Source: Larix kaempferi
Lineage: Eukaryota > Streptophyta > Pinopsida > Pinales > Pinaceae
Assembly: GCA_027924585.1 (NCBI GenBank)
Contig: BSBM01001138.1
Span: 11,332,001-11,396,000, forward strand
Length of the DNA: 64,000 nt
Direction of reading: 5' to 3'
This document shows, in pieces, positions 45,832 to 58,597 of the stretch; the first letter of the stretch is position 1; each line of letters starts with the position of its first letter. The translations under genes and the position numbers were made by a program. The notes under the pieces are model-generated. The model had not been told where the DNA came from and did no database searches. It saw nothing but the letters and a program-made list of their open reading frames with translations.

Positions 45832-48800
45832 AACAAAAAGGTTGATCGAAAATTTCGCAAACAGTGACACGCATTAAAGATTTTCATTCAAGGTGACACC
45901 TAAAAATGCAATGATCATACATTCATTCTCAACCTTACACGTGGTTTTCATACTACTCTTTAAGAAGGATTTCAACTATTAATCATGAATAAATTGAAGG
46001 ATTTCAACTATTAATATGAATAAATTGAAATTTTTTTTTTCAAAAAATAATTAACATAACCACAAGTAAAGTGGCACGTGAATATGGATAAATATATTCA
46101 ACTACTTAGTTTTGTAAAAATGGTTGATTATTAAATAAAAGTTTATTAAAGTAAGTAAACATTAAATTAATTAATATAAACATAAAAACAAATACTATTT
46201 AATAAACATATCCTTTTTTTAACCACTGAAACTTATTTAAATCTTAATCAAGATGCATTTTAGCATAACAAGATACGACGACCATGAAATGAATCCCTAC
46301 TTTACCCTTGTTACACTTAGGTTAATGTTATTAATCCACTCAAAAAAATCCAAAATCTTAAATAATATCTAAACACCTATCGATATATTCATTTTATTTT
46401 TTATAAAATCACATTTATCTAATATTATAAACCTTATATTAGATTAAAGTGTTTATATATTCAAGCAGTATTAAATCAAAACGTTTATATATTCAGAGTT
46501 GTTTCTATTACATATATACAAACAAATATTTACACAGACCCAAAAAAAAATCCAACATTTGAATTTTTCACCATATATATTCTCTTTTCAAATAATAAAT
46601 TCATAAAACAATAACATACAACTCTTTAAAAAAACACCACCTGTATAACTGGGATATGAAGTTTACTATAAAAACTACCAGCTTTTACCGTTTGAATTAT
46701 TCTTGTAGTAAAGCATTGTTTGGATTACCATTTAACATTTTTTATTAAACGTATTTAAATTATTGATATCATAATTTATTAATATTGCTGAGACTTTTGT
46801 TTTCGTTTTTTCCACCATTATTTAAAATTTTATTTACCGTACTAAAAGTTAAGCCAAATTAATTTCAACTAAAATTTACACCAAATTAATTTTTATATAA
46901 CCAAAGTTTGTAATGAAATGAAGATATATATACTTTCTCTTTCTAAATTGAATTTTCTTCACCGTTATTGGATCATAGTCTATTTTTATCATTGGTGAAG
47001 AATTAAAAAAATAAAAGACATATAGCATCAGCAGAGCGTCTACGTTTACAGCCTCCGAATTTATCATAGATATGGAGTTTTAGGTTTGGATTTCCAGTTT
47101 GTGGCCTTCGAATTTGTGAACAAATCAAATGTGTGAACCTTTGAGATATGGTGTTTTGGGTTTAGTTTTCCAATTTTGACTTTCCAAATTTGTGAACAAA
47201 TCAACAAATCATGGCTTTCATGGCTTTCTTGAAGCTCAGGATATCATTTGAGAGTAGTTCTCATCTTTGGTAGTGGTTGACCTCATGAGGTTGGGGAGTA
47301 CAAAATTTGAGGCGATTTTTTAGAATCAATTGCATTTAAAGTCGAACAAGGAAGGGAATAAGTCCAATTCCTTAGTTAGTTATTGTTTTTATTTGTATTG
47401 TAATCTTAATTTGTGGTTGGTGAACATCGATAGGTAATAAGTTAAGTGTCACTAACAAGTCACTTGTTCTTTATGAGTAGTTGCAACTGCCTCTTATCCA
47501 TAAATTAGTAGTTATTCATGCATTAGCTGCCAGTTATCCATGCATTAGCTGCCAGTTATCCATGCAGAGCTATCAATTTTTTTTTTTTAATTGTTTATTT
47601 CTGATTTGGAACGACTTATCGATGTAATTAGGGTTTTATGAAAATCTGGACTTGTTTAAAAGATATCCATGAAGCACTTATATAGACCATGAAAGTTTTG
47701 AATAATGAAAAATTTAGAATTCATTTTTATATATCTTTTCTTTCTCTTGTGTTATTCCATCAACATTTTTTTACCAGGGTTTATGTAATGTTTTAATTTT
47801 TATATTTTTCTTTCAAGAAAATTTAGAAGGGTTTTAACTTAGATTTCAGTTCTAATCCTATATGTAGTTCATTATTTTCATGGTCAACAAAAAAATTAAG
47901 GGCAAGATTTTTGGGGGTTATGAGCATGGTGACAATTTTAGAGGGTTTTGGCATAATCACCTTTAAGGTTTTCATTTGTTAAGGAAATATGGCGGCAAGA
48001 AAAGTTTTCAAGGGACAACTACAAGAAGAACACCAAAGTTATTTTGCATTTTAATATGATTTTCATTAAATTTTTGTCCTTTGCATGGTCTGAGTTCTAT
48101 TCTTGAAATTTGTATTTTTGAGTAGTTGAGAAAAAAAATTAAAGGCAATGTGAAATCTTATTATTATTGTTTTTATTTGGATTATGAGCATGGTGACAAT
48201 TTTGAAGAGTTTTGATATCAGAATAACTTTTCTTCTTCTTTTATAAATGAAATATTATTATTAGTATAATGTGATCTTTAATGCTTATTGAAATTGTATT
48301 AAGTTTATTGTTTTGAGAGAGAACGATAGTACTAAAGCTAATATTTAATTTGATTGTTCAAGAATTAGTGAAGAAAAATGGTATTAATGAAGCCACTAAA
48401 TCTATCTATGTGAAAGATGATAATCTATTCAACTTCCTTGCTTTTCATGTATATGATTAAAATGATAATAAAATGTATTTTAACTTTTTTAGACTTGTAA
48501 TGGAGAAACATTATCTTATCTTTCATTCAATCAATCTATTTGTTGCCATTATTCAATCAATCTATTTGCTGCCATTGGACCATTTTCTCTTGTTCCTTCT
48601 TGTCAAGTGGAAAGATGCAATAATAATATGGCGAACTATAAAACTTCTAAATTTGGATAAATGATAAATATGAGTGGGTTGATATGTAGAACACTTGTCT
48701 ATGCAAGCCCTTTGGTTTGATTTTGAAAATTGTCATATGACATGTTATTTGTTTTTTAATAGGAACGAGAAAAGTATTTATATTAAAATTGAATATACAT

Positions 48801-49021
48801 ATCATATATAAGCCGGCATAAAGTAGTTTAAAAATAGTGTTGAACATGACATGTTCAAAACAGAGTTCCCCTCATTCAGTTTTGGTTGATAAACAAAAGG
48901 AGGGTGCTTTCCATATCCTATTCTACTTCCTCTAACTGTATATATTCTTATAAATTGTCTACATAAAAGCAAACAAAAAACATAGCAAGAATTATAAAGA
49001 GAGACTAGGGTAATCATTATT
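45832..49021. other. A+T-rich intergenic DNA with small duplications
   Basis: No gene is seen. It contains a ~32-bp duplication at about 45964-46028 (GAAGGATTTCAACTATTAAT), a 22-bp tandem repeat at 47511-47570 (GTTATYCATGCATTAGCTGC), and a 27-bp duplication at about 48524-48577 (TTCAATCAATCTATTTGYTG). Confidence 0.5.
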
Positions 49022-49556
49022 AGAGCTGAATACCTCCTTCACCTGCCTTCACAGTTGAAATCTCATCCATCAATGAGTCCTTAGCATGCCCAGGAACATG
49101 GCCACTATTTTATCCACCCTTTTCTTCTAGCTCAGCTTGAATTTCATTGAGAATTTCCTTCAGTTGGGTAAGTAAGTCTCGTTCCTTTCATTGGCGTTCA
49201 AGTATTGCTCCTGGTGCCGTCACTTCATTACCACAATATCCCTGTGAATTTCTTCATGCATGTTCCATTTCCTGCAGCCTGCACTTTATTTCTTTGACCT
49301 TGCCTGCATGCACATGAGTGTGCCCCTTTATATCTTCCACACGAGATTCTAGGCACGTAATATCTACTTATATTTTCCTATTTTCATCCAACGTTACCTT
49401 CGAAACCTCAAGCACACACCTTAACATATTTTTATAATCCGCCATATAATTCTTCAGCTCTAATATCTCTCTCATCATCCTCACCAACACATCGTCCTCA
49501 GCATCCATAAGCACGGGTTCTGCCCTGTCGACGAAAAATGCTCTCCTCATTTCCTA
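49022..49556 (-). pseudogene. coiled-coil protein frame with four in-frame stops
   Basis: From an ATG near 49550, one minus-strand frame runs to about 49022 with no frameshift but four stops. The readable pieces include MRRAFFVDRAEPVLMDAEDD, MREILELKNYMADYKNML, a LESRVEDIKG segment, VKEIKCRLQEME, and LLTQLKEILNEIQAELEEK. The heptad-like hydrophobic pattern and high charge indicate an alpha-helical coiled coil. It resembles the N-terminal part of a gag-type or unknown repeat-family protein. I do not recognise a family. Stops without frameshifts suggest decay mainly by point mutation. Confidence 0.5.
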
Positions 49557-49605
49557 CCAAAACCTTGCTCCTTCTCCCGAAAATAGACATTGAAATGAAA
49601 TGGTT

Positions 49606-50047
49606 CATTAGAGGAAATTTGGGTAAAAAATGGGCCTCCTAAGGAAAATAATAAGAAAATAATAAAATAATAGTAGAGAGAGAGTAAAAAACTACTTTTT
49701 TGGATCGTATTTTCAATTTATCTCCTTGTAGGTTTACTCAAATTTCAAGCGGGAGGACTTGTTGGATGCATAATTAAATTAGGCATCCAATGAGTACCCA
49801 TGTTGCATACTTTTAACAACATCCACACCATGAAAAATCGAAAATACATTAAAAAACGTGTTTTGAGTAAACCTACAAGGAGATATGTTGAAAATACGAT
49901 CCAAAAAAGTAGTTTTTATTTTTTCCCTCCAATTTTTTTAGGTGCTCCCTTGTTGAATTTTAAAATATTTTTATTGGTTAATACATGATGACATGGAATT
50001 TGTATTATTTTTGGAAGGCCCATTTTAAATTGGAATTTCCTCTAATG
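49606..50047. mobile_element. fold-back MITE with long terminal inverted repeats
   Basis: The ends are CATTAGAGGAAAT (49606) and its complement ATTTCCTCTAATG (to 50047). Inner arms at about 49688-49740 and 49864-49915 are nearly perfect complements of about 50 bp (CTACTTTTTTGGATCG and CGATCCAAAAAAGTAG), with AAAATGGGCCTCC pairing with GGCCCATTTT in between. The loop is about 125 bp. No coding capacity. Target duplication not identified. Confidence 0.75.
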
Positions 50048-50370
50048 CTCAATCTTTCCATATTTGACATACTCAGGATCATGCAAGGGATTTCCCATAT
50101 CCATCTTCCGGGTCTTCACGTGGATGCCAAAGAATAACATGCATCCAAGGGTGGAAAGATGGGATGGCCTTGGACATGAGCGTTTAATGCTCATTAAAAC
50201 CCATTGACATCTCCAACATGACTCCAACCACCATTCAACCAATCTGACTCCGTGGTGAAATCTACCACCTCAACATTAGGTCAAAGGGTCTTGAAGGGCC
50301 TGACGCCTTCCTAATCCTTTTCTAGGCCAAGTGTCCATACCTTCTCATAGAAAAGATGTAAGCAAATTAA
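50048..50370. other. unassigned, probably LINE tail
   Basis: A 66-codon minus frame at 50042-50242 has no motif I recognise. It lies directly downstream of the RNase H remnant on the same strand. Confidence 0.35.
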
Positions 50371-50860
50371 TCGTGAAAGCATAAAATCCATTTATCCCTA
50401 GGATTAGAGTTGTTAACACAAATTTCACCTTGCTTTAGTCTTGATCCCTTGTTAGCCATTCTATTAGCCTCCTTGTTGTTAAGCCTCTTGAGATGGAAGA
50501 AATGAACTCTTGCAGCGATATCCAGAATGAAATCCATAACTCTTTTTTGCACTCTCCCAATCGCTTTTTCTCTGCCTGCCTAAATATTTTACATCTTTTG
50601 AATGACAATCCAAGAATCTCTGTAGACTTGATAATTTCTGATATTTAGTCCCATCGTTGTTTCTATGGCTTGCATTAGAGATTCCCATTCCGCTTGATTA
50701 TTTGTCTACTTTCCCAAACCCCAAGCATAACAGTGAATTACATTTCCTTCTAGATCTAAAAAGACCTCTCCAACATCTGTCGCCCCTCATTTGGCATGCT
50801 ATTTCACATATCTTCAATTGGAATATTAGGTTTCAACAACAGTCTTATATTTTTTAATTA
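50371..50860 (-). pseudogene. LINE RNase H domain remnant
   Basis: On the minus strand the pieces in order are GATDVGEVFLDLEGNVIHCY, AWGLGK, a stop, TNNQAEWESLM, an IRNYQVYRD-like region, and finally ARVHFFHLKRLNNKEANRMA. The TNN-AEW and final H...R-N-EAD/N-MA motifs are those of the plant RNase H-like domain (RVT_3) found at the C-terminus of LINEs and in related host genes. Stops and frame changes break it. Confidence 0.65.
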
Positions 50861-51325
50861 TTACTTTAAGTTTAGGTTTACACCTTTTCATTTCCTTTAG
50901 GTCAATGGGTAGGGTGCATACAAACCAAAATGGGTTGCAAAAATAGAAAATCAAATGCAAAGAAATGGTTGCTCCTTAAGCTTCATATATTTTTGTGTGG
51001 AGCATGGGAAGTGTTGACAATGCACATCCTTTTTATAGAAATAATTTGTAAGAGACACATGAGTGTCAATGGACAGGTGATGGAGACCATATGGTTTCTT
51101 TTGTGCATTATTGATTCATTGCCGAGGAATAAATAGATGTTGTCTACGTTTATGAACTTTAGTTAGAACAATGTGTGAAAGGAAGAGAGTTTAGCAAATT
51201 TTTGATGCAACTAATTGAGCTTATTGCATGCAAGGTAGTTTTCTTAATAACATCATCGTGAGTATTTTTCTTTTTTAATTGAAGTTTAACAACATCTACA
51301 TAATTTACTTTGTATTATGGGTGAA
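50861..51325. other. intergenic DNA, nothing recognised
   Basis: A+T-rich with no supported gene. A 68-codon plus frame at 50930-51136 is unremarkable. Confidence 0.45.
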
Positions 51326-53261
51326 TCCATGAAGATGGGTAACATTTTTTGGCCAGAAGTGATTGTGAAAATTCAATATTCTACTCATTTATTAAATCGA
51401 TCCCTCGAAACTCATCTATGTTTGTAGGGAATTATGTTTTCTTTCCAATAATATTTTAAAAAAACTAATATAATTTAATGTGTCAAAATTACATTTAATG
51501 AAATGTTTGTCTTTGCAAATTTTGGGAAATTAAGTTCATAAGTGGCTTGTGTGCACGTAAAATAATATAATGCTAAATGTATATTTTTTGAAAAAAATAT
51601 ATGAACATAATCTATGGGTATTCCCACAAAGATGGGTCAAGCTTTCAAAAGAAAGCTCAATCAAGGTTTAAATAAGCCCTTGATCAAGCTTTTTCCAATA
51701 GCTCGATCAAGCTATTTTCTACATTACTTTCAAATGTAAACAATAATATAATGCATATTATGAAAATATAATATTCAATTAGCTCAATAGCTCAATCGAG
51801 TTATTAAATATCTCGATTTATCTATTAGCTCGATTGAGCTACTATTTCCTTGATCACTTTGAAATGTAATCCATAATGAAATATAATATTAAAAAAAAAA
51901 TCAATCTATAAATATATAATTATAATATTAAAAATAAATATAAAAAAGTAATACAAATAAAGAAGTTTTGGGATGTATAAACAAAATAATAAATATAATT
52001 CAATACAGTGGGCAAATTTACCATGGGTTTCCAAAACCATGTGCAAAAAACAACTAACAATAAACATGCGTTAAACTAATTTGTTGTTAACACATATTTG
52101 TTGTTAGTAGTTTATGGCCTATGGTTTTGGTAGCCCAGGTAAATTTTCCCATGATATTGATTTTTTTATTATTATTTTGTTTCTACGTCCCAAAACTTCT
52201 TTATTTGTATTACATTTTTTTAATATTGAATTGTTATTTATAAATATATTGATATAATTTTTTAAAATATTATATTTTCATTATGCATTACATTTCAAAG
52301 TGATCTATGAAATAGTAGCTTGATCGAGCTGTTGAATTATTTGAATATTATATTTTCATAATGTGTATTATATTATTGTTTAATTTCAAAGTAATGTAAA
52401 AAATAGCTTGATGGATCCATTTTCTTAACTGTGGGTAAACCCTCAATCGAGGCATTTAAAAAGTTTTTAAAATCCTCAATTGAGGGTTTGTAAGACCTTG
52501 ATCAAGCTAGTAGCTCGATCGAGGGCTTTAAAAACAAGCCTTAGCTCTCTTTTTTATAGTTATGATTTTACTAGTTGCTTTGCCAAAAATAAACCCTATC
52601 GTGGGATCCACATTACGTGGCATAATTCATGTCGGTGGATTCTCCAATGAATCATCTCTCCACTAGCATATAATTTACGGGTTTTTGACTTCATATGATA
52701 TTTTTTTATTTTTCTTTTAAAACTACACTTAAAAAGCATGTCCATAACTTCAAAGCAACTCAATGAAAAATCAACAACATAAATAGTATACAACAAAAAA
52801 ATTTCAAAAAAATATAGATGCCCCATATCGACACATCCTCTTCTTACGTGCACACGTGTGTACAAAATGCGATTCAATTTTGTAATGGCTAGTTTTGAAA
52901 ATTAATAAAATAAATAAATTTAGAAAAATATGTACACTCAGTGCATTCTACGTAGATTATGTTCATATATTTTCTTTTAAAAAATTATATATTTATAATT
53001 AAATTATTTTACGTGCACACAAGCCACTTGTTAACTTTTCGTGAAATTTACAAGAACAAACATTTTATTAAATGCAATTTTCACACACACACACACATAT
53101 ATAATTGGAAAGACAACATAATTCCCTACAATTTATTTTTTGGTTGCATGTCGAAATTCACAAGGCATATATGAGTTTTGAGGGATTTGATTTAATAAAT
53201 GAGTAAAATATTACATTTTCACTGTTACTTTTGGCCAAAAAATGCTACCCATCTTCATGGA
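51326..53261. repeat. large imperfect palindrome, probable fold-back element
   Basis: TCCATGAAGATGGGT at 51326 is complemented by ACCCATCTTCATGGA at 53247. Inward, the left arm keeps pairing with the right: the ATTTATTAAATC...CTCAAAACTCAT block, GGGAATTATGTT...CTTTCCAAT, AGTGGCTTGTGTGCACGTAA, and ATATGAACATAATCTA. Nearer the centre, CATTACTTTCAAATGTAA pairs with 52370-52400, and AAAGAAGTTTTGGGA pairs with about 52190. The centre is near 52070. Roughly 500 bp (52430-52935) in the right arm has no partner in the left arm. No coding sequence. Confidence 0.8.
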
Positions 53262-53605
53262 ATGCACTGGGGCGTACATATTATTAATTTTTGAAACTAA
53301 CTATTTAATACTTGAATCACATTTTGTACACATTTGTGTGCACATAAAAAAATTTCTTAGTGTTTACGTAAATTGAAAAACCAAAAATACACTTTGAAGG
53401 ATGTGTCAATGTGGGGCATATATATTTTTTAAAATTTTTTTTGTGTAGTTTTTTTTGTTGTTGATTTTTCTTTAAGCTCCAAATTTGTGGATAGGATTTT
53501 TAATTGTAAGTTTTAAAAGAAAAAAAATATAGCATACAAACTCAAAAACCTATAAATGGTATGCCACTTGATAGAGGATTGGTTGATGAATCCACCGACA
53601 TCAAG
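52600..53605. repeat. second inverted repeat overlapping the first
   Basis: The unpaired part of the first palindrome (about 52600-52935) is the reverse complement of about 53275-53605. The shared blocks include CGCATTTTGTACACA, GGATGTGTC...TGGGGCAT, TTTTTGTTG...GTTGATTTTTC, and a GATGAATCCACCGAC block at the outer end. The two inverted-repeat pairs therefore interlock around the outer end at 53261. Confidence 0.75.
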
Positions 53606-54550
53606 TCTATCACCTAAGGTGTAATTATTGATAGATTGTATGCATTTCAAAGAGGCCAATAAAATTAGATGTGTAGTAAAAGAGGTTAGAAGCCTAATAG
53701 TTCGATTGAGGTTTTAAATACCTCGATCAAGGGTTTTAATGCTTTTTTAAAATACCTTGATCGAGAGTTTAGTAGACCTACACCACATATAAAGAAAAAG
53801 CCCGATCAAGCTATTGCATAAATCAAATTTTTAATATGTACATTAATATTATATAAAACCAAAATTAATATATATTTAAAGTTAGTTAATAAACATAACT
53901 TAATAATCAAGTTATTGCATACATACATTTTTTTTTTCAAATATTTCATATTATGTGTATTGTTTATCTAATATTTAATATTGTTTAAAATCAAAATTAA
54001 TATAATATAATAAAGTAAAGTTAATTTTTTGAAAATTCATATACATCATTTTTTCTTGTCTTAAAATAGAATCTATAAATATGATTCATAACATCAAATA
54101 CCTTATGATTACATTTATAGATTTCGTTTTAAGATATTTTATTATAATATATTAATTTTGGTTTTAATTAATATTAAATATTAATTATCGCACAAACAAT
54201 ATAAGGAATACAGAATATTTGCAAAAAAAATTTGATTTATGCAATAGCTTGATCTGGCTAACCCAAAATATTAATTTAAATAATATTAACATATGTTAAA
54301 AAATGTTGATTTATGCAATGTTTGATTGATTTATTAGCTAACTTAATCTTTTTCCAATAGCTCAATCTAGGGTTATTTAAATTTTCGATCAAGTTATTGG
54401 AAAAAGTTCAATTGAGGGCTTGTTTAAGTCCTCAATCAAGCTTTTGAAAGCTTAGTCGAAATCTTAAACAACCCTTGATCAAGCTTGCGTTTTAAGTAGT
54501 CCGCGCCCATGTCTTACCAAAAAATGTTACACATCTTCATAAAAACACCT
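53606..54550. repeat. third copy of the fold-back outer arm
   Basis: About 54375-54450 is the complement of 51630-51720 (TTATTGGAAAAAG..., AATCAAGCTTTTGAAAGCTT). About 54515-54545 (CCAAAAAATGTTACACATCT) repeats the outer end seen at 53236-53261. The tract between is A+T-rich with TTGATCAAG-type words. Confidence 0.65.
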
Positions 54551-54736
54551 TTATAAAAAATTCAATACCATGCTAAAATTAGTTGGATCATATCCATGTA
54601 ACAACTTTATACCTTAACAAGTAATCTTTAATTGCAATGCATAAAGCATTGGCATGTCCTTTTATTATGCTTGCAATTTATTCATTTATATTTTCTCTAA
54701 CTTTGAAGAGCCAGATGGAGGCAATGATGCTTACTC

Positions 54737-54766
54737 TTTATATATATATATATATATATATATATC
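54737..54766. repeat. (TA)n microsatellite
   Basis: An uninterrupted run of TA dinucleotides, about 14 repeats. Confidence 0.95.
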
Positions 54767-56299
54767 CAATGAATTTTTACACTAGGAAAGTAGTGAGAAG
54801 AAAGAAACTATTATGAAAATACAATTTGATGTTGAACTACAGGCTATGTAAGGACTGCTAAGAGTTGATAGTTGTATCATATTTTCAATGCATAAAGTGA
54901 TATAATATTTTATTTTTACCCTATTATTCTTATATTTGTAGATTTCGATTCAATCATTAAAGTTATATGAAAAGATAGATTATAATTATTCTTGGTTTTT
55001 TTTGTGTATTATAGACTTATATAATTTCAAGCATATCACCATTACGAGTAGATTTACTAGTGAGTTTGCTTGGTAACCAATATCTGAAGGGAAATATTTT
55101 TTTTCTTTCAAATAGTGATTCACCATTTGTTAAAGGACTAGTCCATCGAGAAAATGCCAACACCTGTTATTCTAGCTAGAGAATCAAGGTATGGCCAGAA
55201 ATGCAATCATTACAATAAGGGCTCAACAAGAGCAACATATCACTTACAAGAATTGAATCTGGGTGGAGAAGGAAACAATCATTCCTCCCAACCACCTAGG
55301 CTACAACCAATAAACTGAAGGATAATATTTTGTCTTGCGTACTCTCTTACTTTGTATATAATAAAGTTTGAATATGGATTTCATGAATATTTTGAGGCAG
55401 TGGTTGTACTTGATTTTAAGGGTGTGGCTCGGTGCCGGTTAACTATATGAATTCTCATTTTAAAATTGTAGTGGGCAATATGATGGTTTCTAATTTAGCT
55501 TATTTCAGGATTCCTTGGGGTCATTTTTAGTTTCGTTTCACTGTGTTCTCGACTTGTCTTATCATATTTCATTGGATGGGTTTGAGATATTTGTTTAGAC
55601 TCTAAAATGCTAACATAAAATTCATTAAAAGGTTAAGTCTATAATGAGCAATCTCCTCGCAATGTTTGGCCTTTTTATTTTGTTTTATTTTTTTAATACA
55701 TTTAAAAAAATTTGTTTTTCATTTTTTATGTGTTTTTTTAATGTTTTTTTTCATTTGTATCATTTTCAATGCCAGAAACTCAAGTCTTATTGTTATTTGC
55801 ATGCAAAAATTCCCTTAGAAATCAAAATTCATATTTTAATTTTGTTTATCATGTAAGACATAGTATAAGAAAGGTATAAAATCCTTTGGAAAACATTTTA
55901 TGTTGAAGTTAAGACAAAATGGAGATATGGTTGTTTGAAATTAGATCTACATGGTCAAAATATTAGTCTAAAGCCATCATTTTTTTTTAAGTAAGAAAGT
56001 TTTATATTATATATCTATAGAAGGATTACATATTTATGTTGTCAAAACAAATAACTAACTCTTCAACTCTTCAGTTTGAATATCCCTTACAAGCATAGAA
56101 TAAAAGCATAACAAGTTTAGAGCTCCAAAACTACCCCTACCTCGTGGGGGAAAACAAGGCATTTACTGTCTCTTATGGTTAACAAAAGCATAATGACTAG
56201 TCTCATAGCTATATCTATTCACAATCAACACATACAAGTACCCTATCCTTACGATTTATATCTAAGACTTTCAACGAACCCATCAAACATAGAACATAG
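54767..56299. other. A+T-rich intergenic DNA
   Basis: No gene was recognised. The 70-codon plus frame at 55644-55856 is phenylalanine-rich and follows from T-rich composition. Confidence 0.5.
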
Positions 56300-57027
56300 C
56301 ATTAATCATGGAACCTAGTGACCATCTGTCGACCCATATCTCCTTGCTTGTGTCGCATTAGAGGGGCTACCTCCCTCTGTGCCCTTCCTAGGCATGAACA
56401 AGATTCCCAGTCTCTTGGAAATCACATCGATTTTCTTATGCATGAGGCAGGAGTCTACATGATGCTCCTTCCAAAATTCACTGGAACTTCATCACCCTTT
56501 TCCTTCTCCCCACGTTATAGCAACATGCAAGGCAGGAACCCCTTCATAACCCAAATCATTTTCACTGTCCACTCATACAAGGCCTACCATGCTCTGGTCG
56601 ACCCATGATCTTGAATCCACTCCTGCAATGCTGAGAAATCATCAATGGTCTTGGCCTCTTCTAGTTTCACCTAGAGACCTTGCTCCACATCTTCAATTTC
56701 TTTCTAGACAGACTACAGAATCAGAGGCTTGTAAAGCCACATAGCCTGAGTAGCCCTGAACTGTTCCCTATTAGCACGCATTGAAACAACTTTCTCTTTC
56801 CCTTTTAATTCTTCGTCCTTCTCAATCACCTCTGGTCCCTAACTCTCATACTTCCTAGAGATCGAAACTGCTTCCACCTCAAGGAAAACCCTCAAGACCG
56901 ATGATAACAACATCAATACCCCACTCCTAGCCACATAAAACCTATTTGCAAGCATTTCGAAATCACCATAAATTCCTATGATTACTCCGCTAAGTTTCCA
57001 CAAACCAAGACTGATGCTCATACCCAT
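56300..57027 (-). pseudogene. unrecognised decayed reading frame with many TAG stops
   Basis: From 57027 one minus-strand frame stays coding-like to about 56300, interrupted mostly by TAG. The readable pieces are MGMSISLGLWKLSGVIIGIY, ARSGVLMLLSSVLRVFLEVE, PEVIEKDEELKGKEKVVSM, REQFRATQAMWLYKPLIL, KLEEAKTIDDFSALQEWI and DEVPVNFGRSIM. There is no frameshift over more than 200 codons. The excess of TAG is what C-to-T change at CAG would give in methylated repeats. It is likely a gag-like or accessory protein of a repeat family. I do not recognise it. Confidence 0.4.
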
Positions 57028-57591
57028 GGAAAAACTTTCACCTTTTCGAAAAAAAATTCCTCATGAACTGTACTTATACTCCTCCTGGTTCCAGACCAAC
57101 CCAATACTCTACCTAACTACTCTAGTACTGCCTCTCGCAGTTCCTTTATGCCTCATAACAACTCGGTAGATCATCGTACAACCTTCACCTCTCCACATCT
57201 ATCCCAAACTCTTTGTCACGTGTCGACTATCACTCACCACGTGGTCTTCCCTCTGGCCATTAACATTTGCATCCGGGGTAAATCCATCATGTTAGCTACG
57301 TGCTTGTATAGTTATATTTTATCCTTTAAGAATGTACAAAGGAGTGAGTTTTTCCAGGGAGTTTTTTTTTCTTTTTTTGTTCTATGTGGCGAGACAAAGT
57401 TCCACATTGATCTACTATTTTTTTCAAAATTTTGATGATCTTGTCATTTTAAAATGGGCTAAAACCTCCAAGAGAAAAGTTCCAAGGTGAAAATTCTTAT
57501 CGGATTTAGGAAAGAATTTGAACCAAAAAAAGTGTTGAATTTGTCCACTGATTAGCTTACTCCATGTACAAATCATAGTATCATAATTAGG
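57028..57591. other. unassigned repeat-derived DNA
   Basis: Open frames on both strands here lack recognisable motifs. T-runs near 57362-57385 precede the direct repeat. Confidence 0.35.
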
Positions 57592-58035
57592 TCGTATTGG
57601 TAGTTCATGTACGAAAATTCGGAACAAATTCGAATTAGTCAAATATTTGGTGTAGTTGTAATACAGATACGGATTTTTACTAGTCAACAATTAAATTTTT
57701 AAAACCAATTTAAAAAAAAACTTTAATTATTTAAACATTATAAAACAAAAATATCATTCAATGTAATACTATCTTATTAAAATAATTATTAATAACTACT
57801 TGTCGTATCTCACACTTGCCATATTCCATGCAGTTGAGATTTTATAATTTTGTTTTTAAAATAAATGGTTGATTTTATTATGGTGTCTTTGTGAATATTT
57901 GATTAAAAATATTGTATGTAAGCAGTCTCTTTCCGTATTTTATTTGTACTAAATTTTTTCATTACTTATTTTTTCTATATCAAATTATATTTGTATCTGT
58001 ATTCGTACTCGAATTATGATAATATGGTACAAATG
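57592..58035. repeat. diverged direct repeat, left copy
   Basis: Similar over about 440 bp to 60334-60730. Shared blocks in order are TTGGT...ATGTACGAAAATTC, AGTCAAATATTTGGTGTAG, GCAACAATTAAATTTT-like, TTTAATTATTTAAACA, GAATATTTGATTAAAA, CCGTATTTTATTTGTA and GTACTCGAATTATG. No LTR-type ends were found. Confidence 0.65.
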
Positions 58036-58597
58036 ACTAAACCCATGAATATTATACTTTTCAACATCTATTTTGAGAAGAGATTAGAGTTTTAGCATAT
58101 GATATAGAATTATATCTATTTGTAACTTTTAAATTTCATGGTGTTTTTTCTATTACAAGAGATGTTTGCTCAAGGGATAAATAATTATATTGGCGGAAGT
58201 CTAGGCCTCGAGATGTTCAAAACATTTTTTCTAAATAATGTTAAAAAAGGGATTGCACCGAAATTTAGACAAATTCAAATGCTGAATTCCTAAACTAAAT
58301 TATTCATTTTAGATAATTACATTAATTTATTATTATTCCCTATTTATATATCCATTTGATGTATGTAATAAATAATTACTTGTGGAGAAGATGAAATATT
58401 ACTTGCACTCAAATTTTTGTACCCATCCTTGGTAGGTAACCTATGTGGGGGCTAGGCAATTCTCATAGGACATTTACTAGCATTGAGGATTGTCTCTTAT
58501 ATTTTTATAGCCACCTTTTCATATACACATCTCGATGCCAAAATTGGTATAAAATATGAGAAAATAATATCTTTTGTGACTATGGTGAAGAGTGTTG

